Positions 15,188-22,815 of a stretch of 45,969 nucleotides of DNA are shown in pieces (within the stretch, counting starts at the first letter, position 1; every line of letters begins with the position of its first letter). Both the position numbers and the translations under genes were made by a program. The DNA lies in contig CADBFN010000018.1 of the NCBI GenBank assembly GCA_902794035.1, positions 1 to 45,969 on the forward strand. The letters run 5' to 3'. Below the pieces are notes generated by a model, which did no database searches, was not told where the DNA came from, and was given only the letters and a program-made list of their open reading frames with translations. This stretch comes from an uncultured bacterium. Its GTDB lineage: Bacteria; Cyanobacteriota; Vampirovibrionia; Gastranaerophilales; Gastranaerophilaceae.

Positions 15188-16099
15188 ATGCAAATAACAC
15201 CAATCAACAATAATAATCAAACCTTCGGACATTCTTTCAGAGTAAGTATCTGTACAAAAGGTGAAGATGGAATAGTTAAGTTTGTAAATCCGTCTGAAAA
15301 TCATCAATTATACAAAAAATTAAATGCAAAAATTGTAAATTGGCTCAATGAAGATTATTACGATAATTTACGTAAAATTTACGGAGTACCCCGTAAAACT
15401 TCTAAAATACAACCTGAAACCCAAAAACATAAAGAAATGTCAGAAAAATTAAGACAGAAAGATACTGATTATGCAAAATTTGGTGTTGTCCGTTCTGTTT
15501 ATCGCAGAAACAATCTTAGTTATATTGCGACCGGTGCTGATGTTTCTATTATTGAAAATTTAAAAGGAGCAAAAGAACTTGGTGTTGCAAAATCTGACTC
15601 TTTATGGACATATGGTGATTCTCACAGTCAGTATGTTAAAGCTTTGTCTAAAGCCGTTAAAAATAATTCTTTAAATTATGTAATGCATGATAATGTTCTT
15701 TTGCGTTCTCCAAATAATAAAGAAATAATGTTAAAAGCTGTATTTAAACCTCTTGGCAAGAAGGCAGGATCTGAAAGGTATGAACTTGATGATTTTGAAT
15801 TTCATGAAAATATCACAAAACGTACATTGGCACCTGTGAATCGCAATTTCTTGCAGTTTAAACAATCAAAAGGCATGCTGGAAGAAATTAAAAAAACCGT
15901 TCAGTATCATTTGAATAAAATTTTAAATAAAAGGGTTCATTTTTCTGATATTGATCAAATTCTTTATGCTCAAAAACCTGTTTCTGCTCCATCTGTAAAT
16001 TCTTCCGCCGTAAAAGTACAAACTCCGGAAGTTAAACAACAAAAACCAACATTTGTTCACAAAGAACCTGTGCAACTAGAGTTTAAATTTGAAGATTAA
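15188..16099 (+). CDS. Hypothetical protein with lineage N-terminal leader (MQITPINNNNQTFG)
   Basis: 303 residues from ATG 15188, which has AAGGA 7 nt upstream. An in-frame upstream start at 15107 would fall within a palindromic repeat and is rejected. I do not recognise a domain. The first 15 residues match a leader seen on other proteins in this window (Asn-rich then FG). The rest is basic and probably globular; the C-terminal about 40 residues are low-complexity with Ser, Val, Pro and Gln, ending KEPVQLEFKFED. No signal peptide or membrane span is evident. Function unknown. Confidence 0.75.
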   Translation: MQITPINNNNQTFGHSFRVSICTKGEDGIVKFVNPSENHQLYKKLNAKIVNWLNEDYYDNLRKIYGVPRKTSKIQPETQKHKEMSEKLRQKDTDYAKFGVVRSVYRRNNLSYIATGADVSIIENLKGAKELGVAKSDSLWTYGDSHSQYVKALSKAVKNNSLNYVMHDNVLLRSPNNKEIMLKAVFKPLGKKAGSERYELDDFEFHENITKRTLAPVNRNFLQFKQSKGMLEEIKKTVQYHLNKILNKRVHFSDIDQILYAQKPVSAPSVNSSAVKVQTPEVKQQKPTFVHKEPVQLEFKFED

Positions 16100-16111
16100 A
16101 TCGCAAATAAA

Positions 16112-16140
16112 TTGACAATATTCAAAAAATATGAGATTAT
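16112..16140 (+). promoter_or_regulatory. Promoter of the STAS/phosphatase operon
   Basis: A perfect TTGACA (16112-16117), 17-nt spacer and GATTAT (16135-16140) with an extended -10 TG at 16132-16133. Predicted start is about 16147, 37 nt before the GTG start. Confidence 0.6.
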
Positions 16141-16183
16141 AGTCCTGTAAATAAGATTATTCTTGTACAAGCGAGGTTTTATA

Positions 16184-16498
16184 GTGAATATTGAGTTAAA
16201 AAATTTTGGTTTAGATGGTTTATATGCAAAAACAAGCGGAAGACTGGATTTGGATTCAGCAGTAGAATATGGTGTAACTATAAAAACTGCAGTAGAAGAT
16301 GCTCAGGAAGAAATAAAAGAGCTTGTTCTTGATTTTTCCGAAATTACATTCATTTCAAGTTTCGGATTAAAAGTTGTTTTGGAATTGTATAAAGAAATGC
16401 AGGCAAGACAAGGTAGTTTAAAGTTAAAAGATATTCCTGAACAACTTAAAAACTCTTTTAAAATGGTCGGATTTGATAAATTTTTAGATTTGGATTAA
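16184..16498 (+). CDS. STAS-domain anti-sigma factor antagonist
   Basis: 104 residues from GTG 16184 (GCGAGG upstream). It is a single STAS domain: VNIELKNFGLDGLYAKTSGRLDLDSA, then ELVLDFSEITFISSFGLKVVLELYKEM, with a Ser pair in FISSFGLK where the regulatory phosphoserine of SpoIIAA/RsbV-type proteins lies. Such proteins bind an anti-sigma kinase when unphosphorylated and release the sigma factor or other partner. Its stop overlaps the start of the next gene (TAATG at 16496-16500), so it is coupled to the phosphatase/kinase fusion, which should control its phosphorylation. No sigma factor is encoded nearby. Confidence 0.9.
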   Translation: MNIELKNFGLDGLYAKTSGRLDLDSAVEYGVTIKTAVEDAQEEIKELVLDFSEITFISSFGLKVVLELYKEMQARQGSLKLKDIPEQLKNSFKMVGFDKFLDLD

Positions 16499-18843
16499 TG
16501 TTTAAGACTTTAAAATCAAAAGTTATTTTCACTTCATTTGTAATGCTGACACTGTTGGTGTCTGTGTTTATATTTTTTGCAATTCAGTCAAGAATGTTTA
16601 CCAAACAACTTATGGTGCAAAATTACGGGTATTCTATTGATGCATTATTTGTTGATGATATTAATGACAGCATAATGACATTGGAAGATAACCTTAAAAG
16701 TTTGGCACTAATCGGCGGATTGCATTACAGAACCAGTCGTAGTGATGAACTTACCGATGAAGTTATAATAAGAATTTTTCGCAATTATCCTCATACTTTG
16801 GGTGGCGGAATTTGGTTTAAGCCATATATTTTTGGTGATAATAAAAAATATAATTGTTTTTATGCATACAGAAATAAAGATAATAAAGTCGTACTTGATA
16901 AAAATTTTGCAAGTGATGAGTATGACTACCCAAATCAACAATGGTATAAGGAAATCATTTCAAAAGTTACTCCAAAACGCAATATTGTCTGGTCTAAACC
17001 GTATTATGAAAAAATCGGAAGTACAACCAAAATGGTTACCGCAGGTACAGGTATATATGCAAAAGGGAAACTTGTCGGTATTGCTACTGTGGATTGGGAA
17101 ATCAGTTCTGTAATAAAAAATATTTCAAAAATGAAACCTTATACCATGACTTTTTCTATGTATAAAAAGGGCAAAAACATAAAAAACAGTTTTGTTTTAT
17201 TAGGGCATGGAGATGATTATATAATAGCTACAAATGACCCGTATCTTGATGGTAATTCTCTTGTTGGTCATTCTTTAAAAGAAGTTCCCTGGTATGCACC
17301 GGATTTATACTGGAAAACTTATATTACATACCATGGCAAAAAATATATTCCGTTTTGGAGAAAATTACATAACGGAATGGTTTTGGTAATATGCCTGCCA
17401 AAATCAGAAATGTTCCCATATGTAAATGATTTTTATTTCTATTTCACAGCCATAATACTTTTATTAATATTTATGATATTTGCAAGAGTATATTTTGGAA
17501 TGAATCGTTATATCATGAATCCTATTGATAAACTTATTGATATTGCACATAAAATAAGTAACGGAAAAGATGTGAATATCAAAATTGACAAACCTGCTGA
17601 ATTTGCGCAACTTGCTTCAACTTTTGATACAATGACAAAAAATTTAAAAACAATTACAAAAGAAAAAGAACATATAAATTCCGAACTTAATATCGCAAAA
17701 TCCATTCAGGCATCAAGTTTGCCTGATGTATTCCCTCCATTTCCTGACAGAGATGAATTTGATATTTATGCGTTTATGGAACCTGCAAAAGAGGTCGGCG
17801 GAGATTTTTATGATTTTTATTTTATAGATGAAAATCGTTTTATGTTTTTAATTGCTGATGTTTCAGGCAAAGGTGTACCTGCGGCATTATTTATGATGAC
17901 AGTTAAAACACTTATAAATAACCTCTCCCAAGTTGGTTATGAACCACAGGAACTGATAAAAGTAATAAATAACAAGATTTGCCAAAGCAATAAGCAAGGC
18001 TTTTTTGTAACAATGTTTGCAGGAATTATAAATGTTGAAACAGGCGACATTACTTATATAAATTGTGGTCATAATGCACCGTTAATCAAATCTGGCACAG
18101 GGGAATACAAATATTTGGAATGTGATTCAAATATAGTACTCGGGGCATTTGCAGATTTTGATTACAAAATTGTTCAGTCAAAACTTGAGGTTGGTGATAC
18201 AATTTGCTTATATACTGACGGTATGACGGAAGCGACAAACCAAAATAATGAAATGTACGGCGAAGAAAGATTACTTGAAAAAATTAATAAATTTGATAAT
18301 GATGATATTTATACTATGGCATCTGATATGAAAAATGATGTTATTAAATACAGTGAAAAAATTGAACGCAGTGATGATATTACCCTTGTAATTTTCAAAT
18401 ACAAAAATAAACATAATAATATGCGCAAAACGATTTATAAAGCGCCTGCTTCACAGGAAAACTACAAAGATTTTTATAAATGGCTTCACGAAATATGCAA
18501 TCAATGGCAAATCAATGATGAACTAAAAAACAAACTTGATATGTGTGGTGAAGAAATTTATGCAAATATAGCATTTTATGCTTATCCGCAAACACAAGGC
18601 GATATTCGTGTTGCAGTTTTAAAAGACGAAACACAAATTACTCTGAAATTCGCAGACGATGGTATTCCGTATAATCCGCTTGAAAAACCGGATCCTGATA
18701 TTACTTTGCCTCCTGAACAACGCCCGCTCGGTGGTCTTGGGATATTCATGGTAAAAGAAATGGCAGATAATATTCAATATGAATACACTAATAACAGTAA
18801 TATTTTAACTTTAAAATTTAATATTAATCAAAATGTTCAATAG
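16498..18843 (+). CDS. Membrane sensor PP2C phosphatase fused to RsbW-like ATPase domain
   Basis: 781 residues. Order: TM1 (about 8-29); extracellular Cache-like sensor (about 30-305, with WYKEI...PKRNIVWSKPYY and GKLVGIATVDWEIS); TM2 (about 312-335); HAMP (about 335-385) and short coiled coil; SpoIIE/RsbU-type PP2C phosphatase (about 400-640) with metal-binding Asp in EVGGDFYDF (432-), ADVSGKGVP (451-), YTDGMTEA and SDDITLVIF; and C-terminal HATPase (641-781) with N-box EEIYANIAFYAY (about 685), DDGIPYNP (720) and GGLGIFMVKEMAD (746). The first domain set would dephosphorylate the STAS protein encoded just upstream; the last resembles the anti-sigma kinase that phosphorylates it. Opposing activities in one chain suggest a self-contained partner switch driven by an extracellular ligand. 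Confidence 0.9.
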   Translation: MFKTLKSKVIFTSFVMLTLLVSVFIFFAIQSRMFTKQLMVQNYGYSIDALFVDDINDSIMTLEDNLKSLALIGGLHYRTSRSDELTDEVIIRIFRNYPHTLGGGIWFKPYIFGDNKKYNCFYAYRNKDNKVVLDKNFASDEYDYPNQQWYKEIISKVTPKRNIVWSKPYYEKIGSTTKMVTAGTGIYAKGKLVGIATVDWEISSVIKNISKMKPYTMTFSMYKKGKNIKNSFVLLGHGDDYIIATNDPYLDGNSLVGHSLKEVPWYAPDLYWKTYITYHGKKYIPFWRKLHNGMVLVICLPKSEMFPYVNDFYFYFTAIILLLIFMIFARVYFGMNRYIMNPIDKLIDIAHKISNGKDVNIKIDKPAEFAQLASTFDTMTKNLKTITKEKEHINSELNIAKSIQASSLPDVFPPFPDRDEFDIYAFMEPAKEVGGDFYDFYFIDENRFMFLIADVSGKGVPAALFMMTVKTLINNLSQVGYEPQELIKVINNKICQSNKQGFFVTMFAGIINVETGDITYINCGHNAPLIKSGTGEYKYLECDSNIVLGAFADFDYKIVQSKLEVGDTICLYTDGMTEATNQNNEMYGEERLLEKINKFDNDDIYTMASDMKNDVIKYSEKIERSDDITLVIFKYKNKHNNMRKTIYKAPASQENYKDFYKWLHEICNQWQINDELKNKLDMCGEEIYANIAFYAYPQTQGDIRVAVLKDETQITLKFADDGIPYNPLEKPDPDITLPPEQRPLGGLGIFMVKEMADNIQYEYTNNSNILTLKFNINQNVQ

Positions 18844-18861
18844 TAAACATCATCATAAATA

Positions 18862-18889
18862 TTGAATATAAAGATTTTTGTTTTATAAT
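18862..18889 (+). promoter_or_regulatory. Promoter of fabD
   Basis: TTGAAT (18862-18867), 16-nt spacer, perfect TATAAT (18884-18889). Predicted start is about 18896; AAGAGGAA precedes the ATG at 18927. Confidence 0.65.
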
Positions 18890-18926
18890 TGATATATTGA
18901 GAAAATAATTTAAGAGGAATATTATC

Positions 18927-19871
18927 ATGAATAAATTAGCATTTATCTTCCCGGGGCAAGGTGCTCAGGTTGTAGGTATGGGAAAAGATTTATATGAACA
19001 CTATCCGGCAGCAAAAAAAGTTTTTGATACCGCTGATGAAGTTTTAGGTAAAAAAGTTACAAAGATTTGTTTTGAAGGTCCTGAAGAAGATCTTAAACAA
19101 ACAATAAATACTCAGCCTGCGATTGTAACAATGTCTATAGCCGCGTTAGAAGCTTTTAAATCAAAATTAAATATCACTCCGCATTTTACTGCAGGACATA
19201 GTTTGGGTGAGTATTGTGCAATGTTTTGTTCAGGAGTAATGAATTTGAAAACAACTCTTAAAGCAATACAACAGCGTGCAACTTTGATGAATAAAGTAAA
19301 TAAGGGTATGATGGCTGCTGTTTTAAATGCACCGGAAGGAAGTATTGAAAAAGCAATAAAAGAAGCTTCAAAAGAAGGTTATATTGATGTAGCAAATTAT
19401 AATTCTCCTGTGCAGGTAGTTTTGACAGGTGATGAAAATGCCGTAAAAAAAGCAGGTGAATTATTAACAGAAGCAGGAGCAAGAAGATTTGTTCCTTTGG
19501 CTGTGTCAGGTGCTTTTCATTCAAAATATTTAAATGAAGCAAGCAAAGAATTCGGTGAATTTGTAAAAGATTTGGATTTATCAAGTGCATCTGTTCCTGT
19601 AGTTACAAATGTAGATGCAGCTGCAACTATTGCTTCTGAAGATTTCAGAAACAAAATGCCAAGACAAATTTCGTCTTCCGTTCATTGGACTCAAACAATT
19701 GAAAATATGGCTAAAAATGGTGTAGATACATTTATTGAATTTGGTCCGGGGAAAGTTCTTGCAGGTTTAAACAGAAAAATTAATCCTCAGTTAAAGACAT
19801 ACAATGTATATGATAAAGAATCTTTAGAATCTACAGTTAGTGCTATAGAATCTGAATTAGCAAATGTGTAA
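18927..19871 (+). CDS. fabD: Malonyl-CoA:ACP transacylase
   Basis: 314 residues, standard FabD length. Landmarks are the FIFPGQGAQVVGMG opening, nucleophile S92 in AGHSLGEY, the Gln in NTQPAI, and the His in AFHSKYL. It loads malonyl groups onto acyl carrier protein for fatty-acid elongation by FabF. It lies on the opposite strand to acpP-fabF with the partner-switch module between them, and has its own promoter, so it is not in the same transcript. A dense antisense Leu-rich frame is a shadow. Confidence 0.97.
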   Translation: MNKLAFIFPGQGAQVVGMGKDLYEHYPAAKKVFDTADEVLGKKVTKICFEGPEEDLKQTINTQPAIVTMSIAALEAFKSKLNITPHFTAGHSLGEYCAMFCSGVMNLKTTLKAIQQRATLMNKVNKGMMAAVLNAPEGSIEKAIKEASKEGYIDVANYNSPVQVVLTGDENAVKKAGELLTEAGARRFVPLAVSGAFHSKYLNEASKEFGEFVKDLDLSSASVPVVTNVDAAATIASEDFRNKMPRQISSSVHWTQTIENMAKNGVDTFIEFGPGKVLAGLNRKINPQLKTYNVYDKESLESTVSAIESELANV

Positions 19872-19946
19872 ATGATTTAAAAACACGAACAATATAATTA
19901 ATAGGATATGAGCTGAAATTTATTCCGAAAGAAAATAAATAACGAT

Positions 19947-21839
19947 TTATTCTTGTTCTTTTAAGATATTTGCATATTTATCAAGTACATATAATATTTT
20001 TTCAGTTTGTTTCCAGACTTCATTAGCATGTTTGCCTTTTGCAATTTCCATGTCTGCTTTGCCCTGAACGGCAAGTTTTAACACTTCAGGCATGTTTATT
20101 GCTGTCGGATTTTCAGAAGAAAGATTTTTGTAATATGTATCCTCGTAATCTTGGTTCAATCTTAATTTCCAGTTATCAGGATTTTCGTCATGACCACCTT
20201 CATTGTAAGTTTTATCAATGCCGAAGAAATCAGCAAATGATATTTGTACTTTTTCTCCCATCATAAATAGTTCCGCAAATTTCGCTTTTACTCTTTCATT
20301 GTCATCATTTGCGATTTTGTCGCAATATTTGCTGCTGTCATGGGATGCATTTAATACACCTGCCAGATACATAGGATTCCAAGCTTCATTTGCTCTGACC
20401 CAGTCTTTTTTAATCATTTTATGAGCAGGATCACTGTCGTGAGAACCTACCAATGTCCAATTTTTTGTCCCTTTATAATATTCTCCTTTTTTATATTCCA
20501 AAGGAGTAATGCCGGGTAGTCCGTTTTCCTGATAATAAATTCTGTTAAATGTAGGTGTTTCGGTAACCAAATCTTCCCAAACAGGATAAGTTTTATCTAT
20601 TGCGTGTTCTTTTAGTGTCGGAATAATTATTCTGTTTAAGACTTTTTGATAATTTTTATCAGGATCAATGTCAGGCATATTATTTATATTATCTTGTCTG
20701 TAACCATGTTTTGAGTATATATAAGGATCAACAAGTCCCAATGCATGATCGATTCTTACATTATCAAAATTATCTAAAGCGTCTTCTAATTTTGCTTTCA
20801 GATATTCTCCTGCAGGACCTAATGTTCCGTCATCATTAAACAATTTTTTCGGATCCAAAACAGGAACATTCCACTTTTGTATTCCGCCGTCAGGACCGCC
20901 GTATGGACAACCCATTCTGTAATCTTTTAAAAATAAATCCTGATGCGCCCATTCATCAGCAGGTGAAAATCCTACCAACATATCACTAATATATTTAAAA
21001 CCATATTCTTTTCTTAAATCCGTATTTTCTCTGATTTGTTTATTAATGATAAACTGACCGAATTTGTATTTATCTGTTTCAGATTTATATAATTTCGTCA
21101 AATATTCTAATCTTTCCTGAGCTTCAGGGGTATTATCCTGACAGAGATTTTTATCAGTCGTATTCCATTTTGTAAAATCATTTGTGCCGTAATGTTTTGA
21201 TAGTATATGGAATAGTGCGGAATTTTCTAAATCTTTCCCTTTTCTGTGATAAAAGTCTTCTTGTTCTTTTAATAGTTGGTTAAATTCTTTGGTTCTGTCT
21301 TCTTTTTTTAAAATTTGTTGTTGTTCGAAATTTTTATATGCTTTATTTATCAGATAATCATAATTTGCAAATGCATCAGGAAAATCAGAATAAGCATAAT
21401 TTTTTCCTGTAACTTTTGTTTCACCTGTTAAATTTTCGATGTCTTTAATATCAAGAAGATTTCCATATTTGTTTTCGGTAAGTTTTGTAAAATCTATGAA
21501 TAAATAATTTTTAGAGCCAACAGAAGATTCATATGGAGAAATTTGAGTTACTGAATTTAACTCCCCGATTGGACCTAATTGGTTTGAATTAAAACCGTGC
21601 AATATTTCAAAAGGCATTAGTTGTGCTGCAACTTTGCCATATGGTGTTCCAACTCCAGTATCATTTTTACTCTGAGGATAAGATGTTCCATGCAAAATCA
21701 TAGCAACTTCTTTTGTCCCAAGATAATCAAAAGCAGGTTTTAATCCGGAATTTTTATAATCCTGTTCTTCTTCTTTTGTTAATCTTCGCCCAAATGTAAA
21801 CTTTTGTGGAGATAAAATATTTATTTTATTTATGTACAT
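19947..21839 (-). CDS. malQ: 4-alpha-glucanotransferase (GH77, amylomaltase)
   Basis: 630 residues with GH77 marks: GTPYGKVAAQLMPFE in the region where related enzymes have GSPYSP, GGPDGGIQKWNVPVLD, the catalytic nucleophile Asp in NVRIDHALGLVDPYIY, a probable acid/base Glu in PVWEDLVTETP, and SHDSDPAHK near the place of the third carboxylate. It moves glucan chains in starch, glycogen or maltodextrin metabolism. The first 20 residues (MYINKINILSPQKFTFGRRL) form a lineage-type leader not usual in MalQ. It is a stand-alone gene with no glycogen genes nearby. The substitutions around the active-site motifs make it a divergent member. Confidence 0.82.
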   Translation of the reverse strand: MYINKINILSPQKFTFGRRLTKEEEQDYKNSGLKPAFDYLGTKEVAMILHGTSYPQSKNDTGVGTPYGKVAAQLMPFEILHGFNSNQLGPIGELNSVTQISPYESSVGSKNYLFIDFTKLTENKYGNLLDIKDIENLTGETKVTGKNYAYSDFPDAFANYDYLINKAYKNFEQQQILKKEDRTKEFNQLLKEQEDFYHRKGKDLENSALFHILSKHYGTNDFTKWNTTDKNLCQDNTPEAQERLEYLTKLYKSETDKYKFGQFIINKQIRENTDLRKEYGFKYISDMLVGFSPADEWAHQDLFLKDYRMGCPYGGPDGGIQKWNVPVLDPKKLFNDDGTLGPAGEYLKAKLEDALDNFDNVRIDHALGLVDPYIYSKHGYRQDNINNMPDIDPDKNYQKVLNRIIIPTLKEHAIDKTYPVWEDLVTETPTFNRIYYQENGLPGITPLEYKKGEYYKGTKNWTLVGSHDSDPAHKMIKKDWVRANEAWNPMYLAGVLNASHDSSKYCDKIANDDNERVKAKFAELFMMGEKVQISFADFFGIDKTYNEGGHDENPDNWKLRLNQDYEDTYYKNLSSENPTAINMPEVLKLAVQGKADMEIAKGKHANEVWKQTEKILYVLDKYANILKEQE

Positions 21840-21926
21840 AAACCCTGATAAAATTTTCTACAAATATATCAAAACATATAAAAGATATTTTTGCTAACGT
21901 TTTATCAAAAATATTTACAAAATATC

Positions 21927-22307
21927 TTATTTTATAAACATTTCATAAAATGGCGGTGTAAATAACAAAACACCAACCGCAATGGCTACAAATGTCATTA
22001 CCATAACTGCCCCTGCAGCAATATCTTTTGCCATACCAACCATTCTTGAATATCTGTTATGATAAATTGAATCAAGTGTAAATTCTATAGCGGAATTCAT
22101 CATTTCCATTGAAATTACTCCGCCTATTGCAAATAATAAAATGCAAATTTTAATGGCAGAAAAATTAAAATAAAAAGCCGTAGTAAGGGAAAGTAATGCG
22201 CACATAAGGTGAATTCTTATATTGCGTTCGCTTTTTATGGATAACCGCATACCTTTGCGGGCATTTTTAAAAGTTCTGAAAAAATTTTGTGATTTAAATT
22301 TTGTCAT
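21927..22307 (-). CDS. dgkA: Diacylglycerol/undecaprenol kinase family protein
   Basis: 126 residues with three hydrophobic helices and the family's core: NARKGMRLSIKSERNIRIHL, EMMNSAIEFTLDSIYHNRYSRMVGMAKDIAAGAVM (metal/ATP-binding Glu residues in EMMNSAIE). In Gram-positive and cyanobacterial relatives the enzyme phosphorylates undecaprenol or diacylglycerol in the inner membrane. It overlaps ybeY by 14 bp, and the order pgpH-ybeY-dgkA is widespread in bacteria. Confidence 0.9.
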   Translation of the reverse strand: MTKFKSQNFFRTFKNARKGMRLSIKSERNIRIHLMCALLSLTTAFYFNFSAIKICILLFAIGGVISMEMMNSAIEFTLDSIYHNRYSRMVGMAKDIAAGAVMVMTFVAIAVGVLLFTPPFYEMFIK

Positions 22308-22809
22308 AATTTATATTTATACTTTCCAATGCTTTCTTTTGCCAATCTATTACAAAATTATAATCCGTAATTGTCTGATGGTCAAAACCCAGTAAATGCA
22401 TTATTCCATGAGCAATGAAAAAACTCAGTTCATCTTCTTTTGAAATTCCTTTTTGCAGTGCTCCTTCAATCATTTTATCCAGTGCAATTATAATTTCTCC
22501 GAGGTTTATATTCCCGTCAAGTACAAATTTTTCATCTTCTTCACTATCGGCAAAAACTGCAAATGTTATAATATCTGCAGGATAATCCTTGCTTCTGTAT
22601 TCCAGATTTATCGAATGTGTTTGTCCGCTGTCACAGAACAAAAAATCAAAAGAAACAGATTGATAGGCATAATTTTTCAGGCAGCAATTATCGCAAATTT
22701 CTTTTTGTGACATCAGGTATTCAAATAATGTTGAAGCAGTATTTTTTACTTTTTCAATATCAACATTCCAACTATCAAATTCATTTGTACATTCAATATT
22801 TATATTCAT
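22294..22809 (-). CDS. ybeY: Endoribonuclease YbeY
   Basis: 171 residues with the zinc-binding signature HGIMHLLGFDH (HGxxHLxGxDH). It acts in 16S rRNA maturation and ribosome quality control. The N-terminal half has extra hydrophilic residues, including a NCCLKNYAYQS patch, as in other longer YbeY proteins. It is translated within the pgpH-ybeY-dgkA operon, 6 bp after pgpH and overlapping dgkA. Confidence 0.92.
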   Translation of the reverse strand: MNINIECTNEFDSWNVDIEKVKNTASTLFEYLMSQKEICDNCCLKNYAYQSVSFDFLFCDSGQTHSINLEYRSKDYPADIITFAVFADSEEDEKFVLDGNINLGEIIIALDKMIEGALQKGISKEDELSFFIAHGIMHLLGFDHQTITDYNFVIDWQKKALESININYDKI

Positions 22810-22815
22810 AATTTT

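Noticed and set aside
19258-19590. Leu-rich minus-strand frame inside fabD
   Set aside because: An antisense shadow of the strongly conserved fabD sequence.
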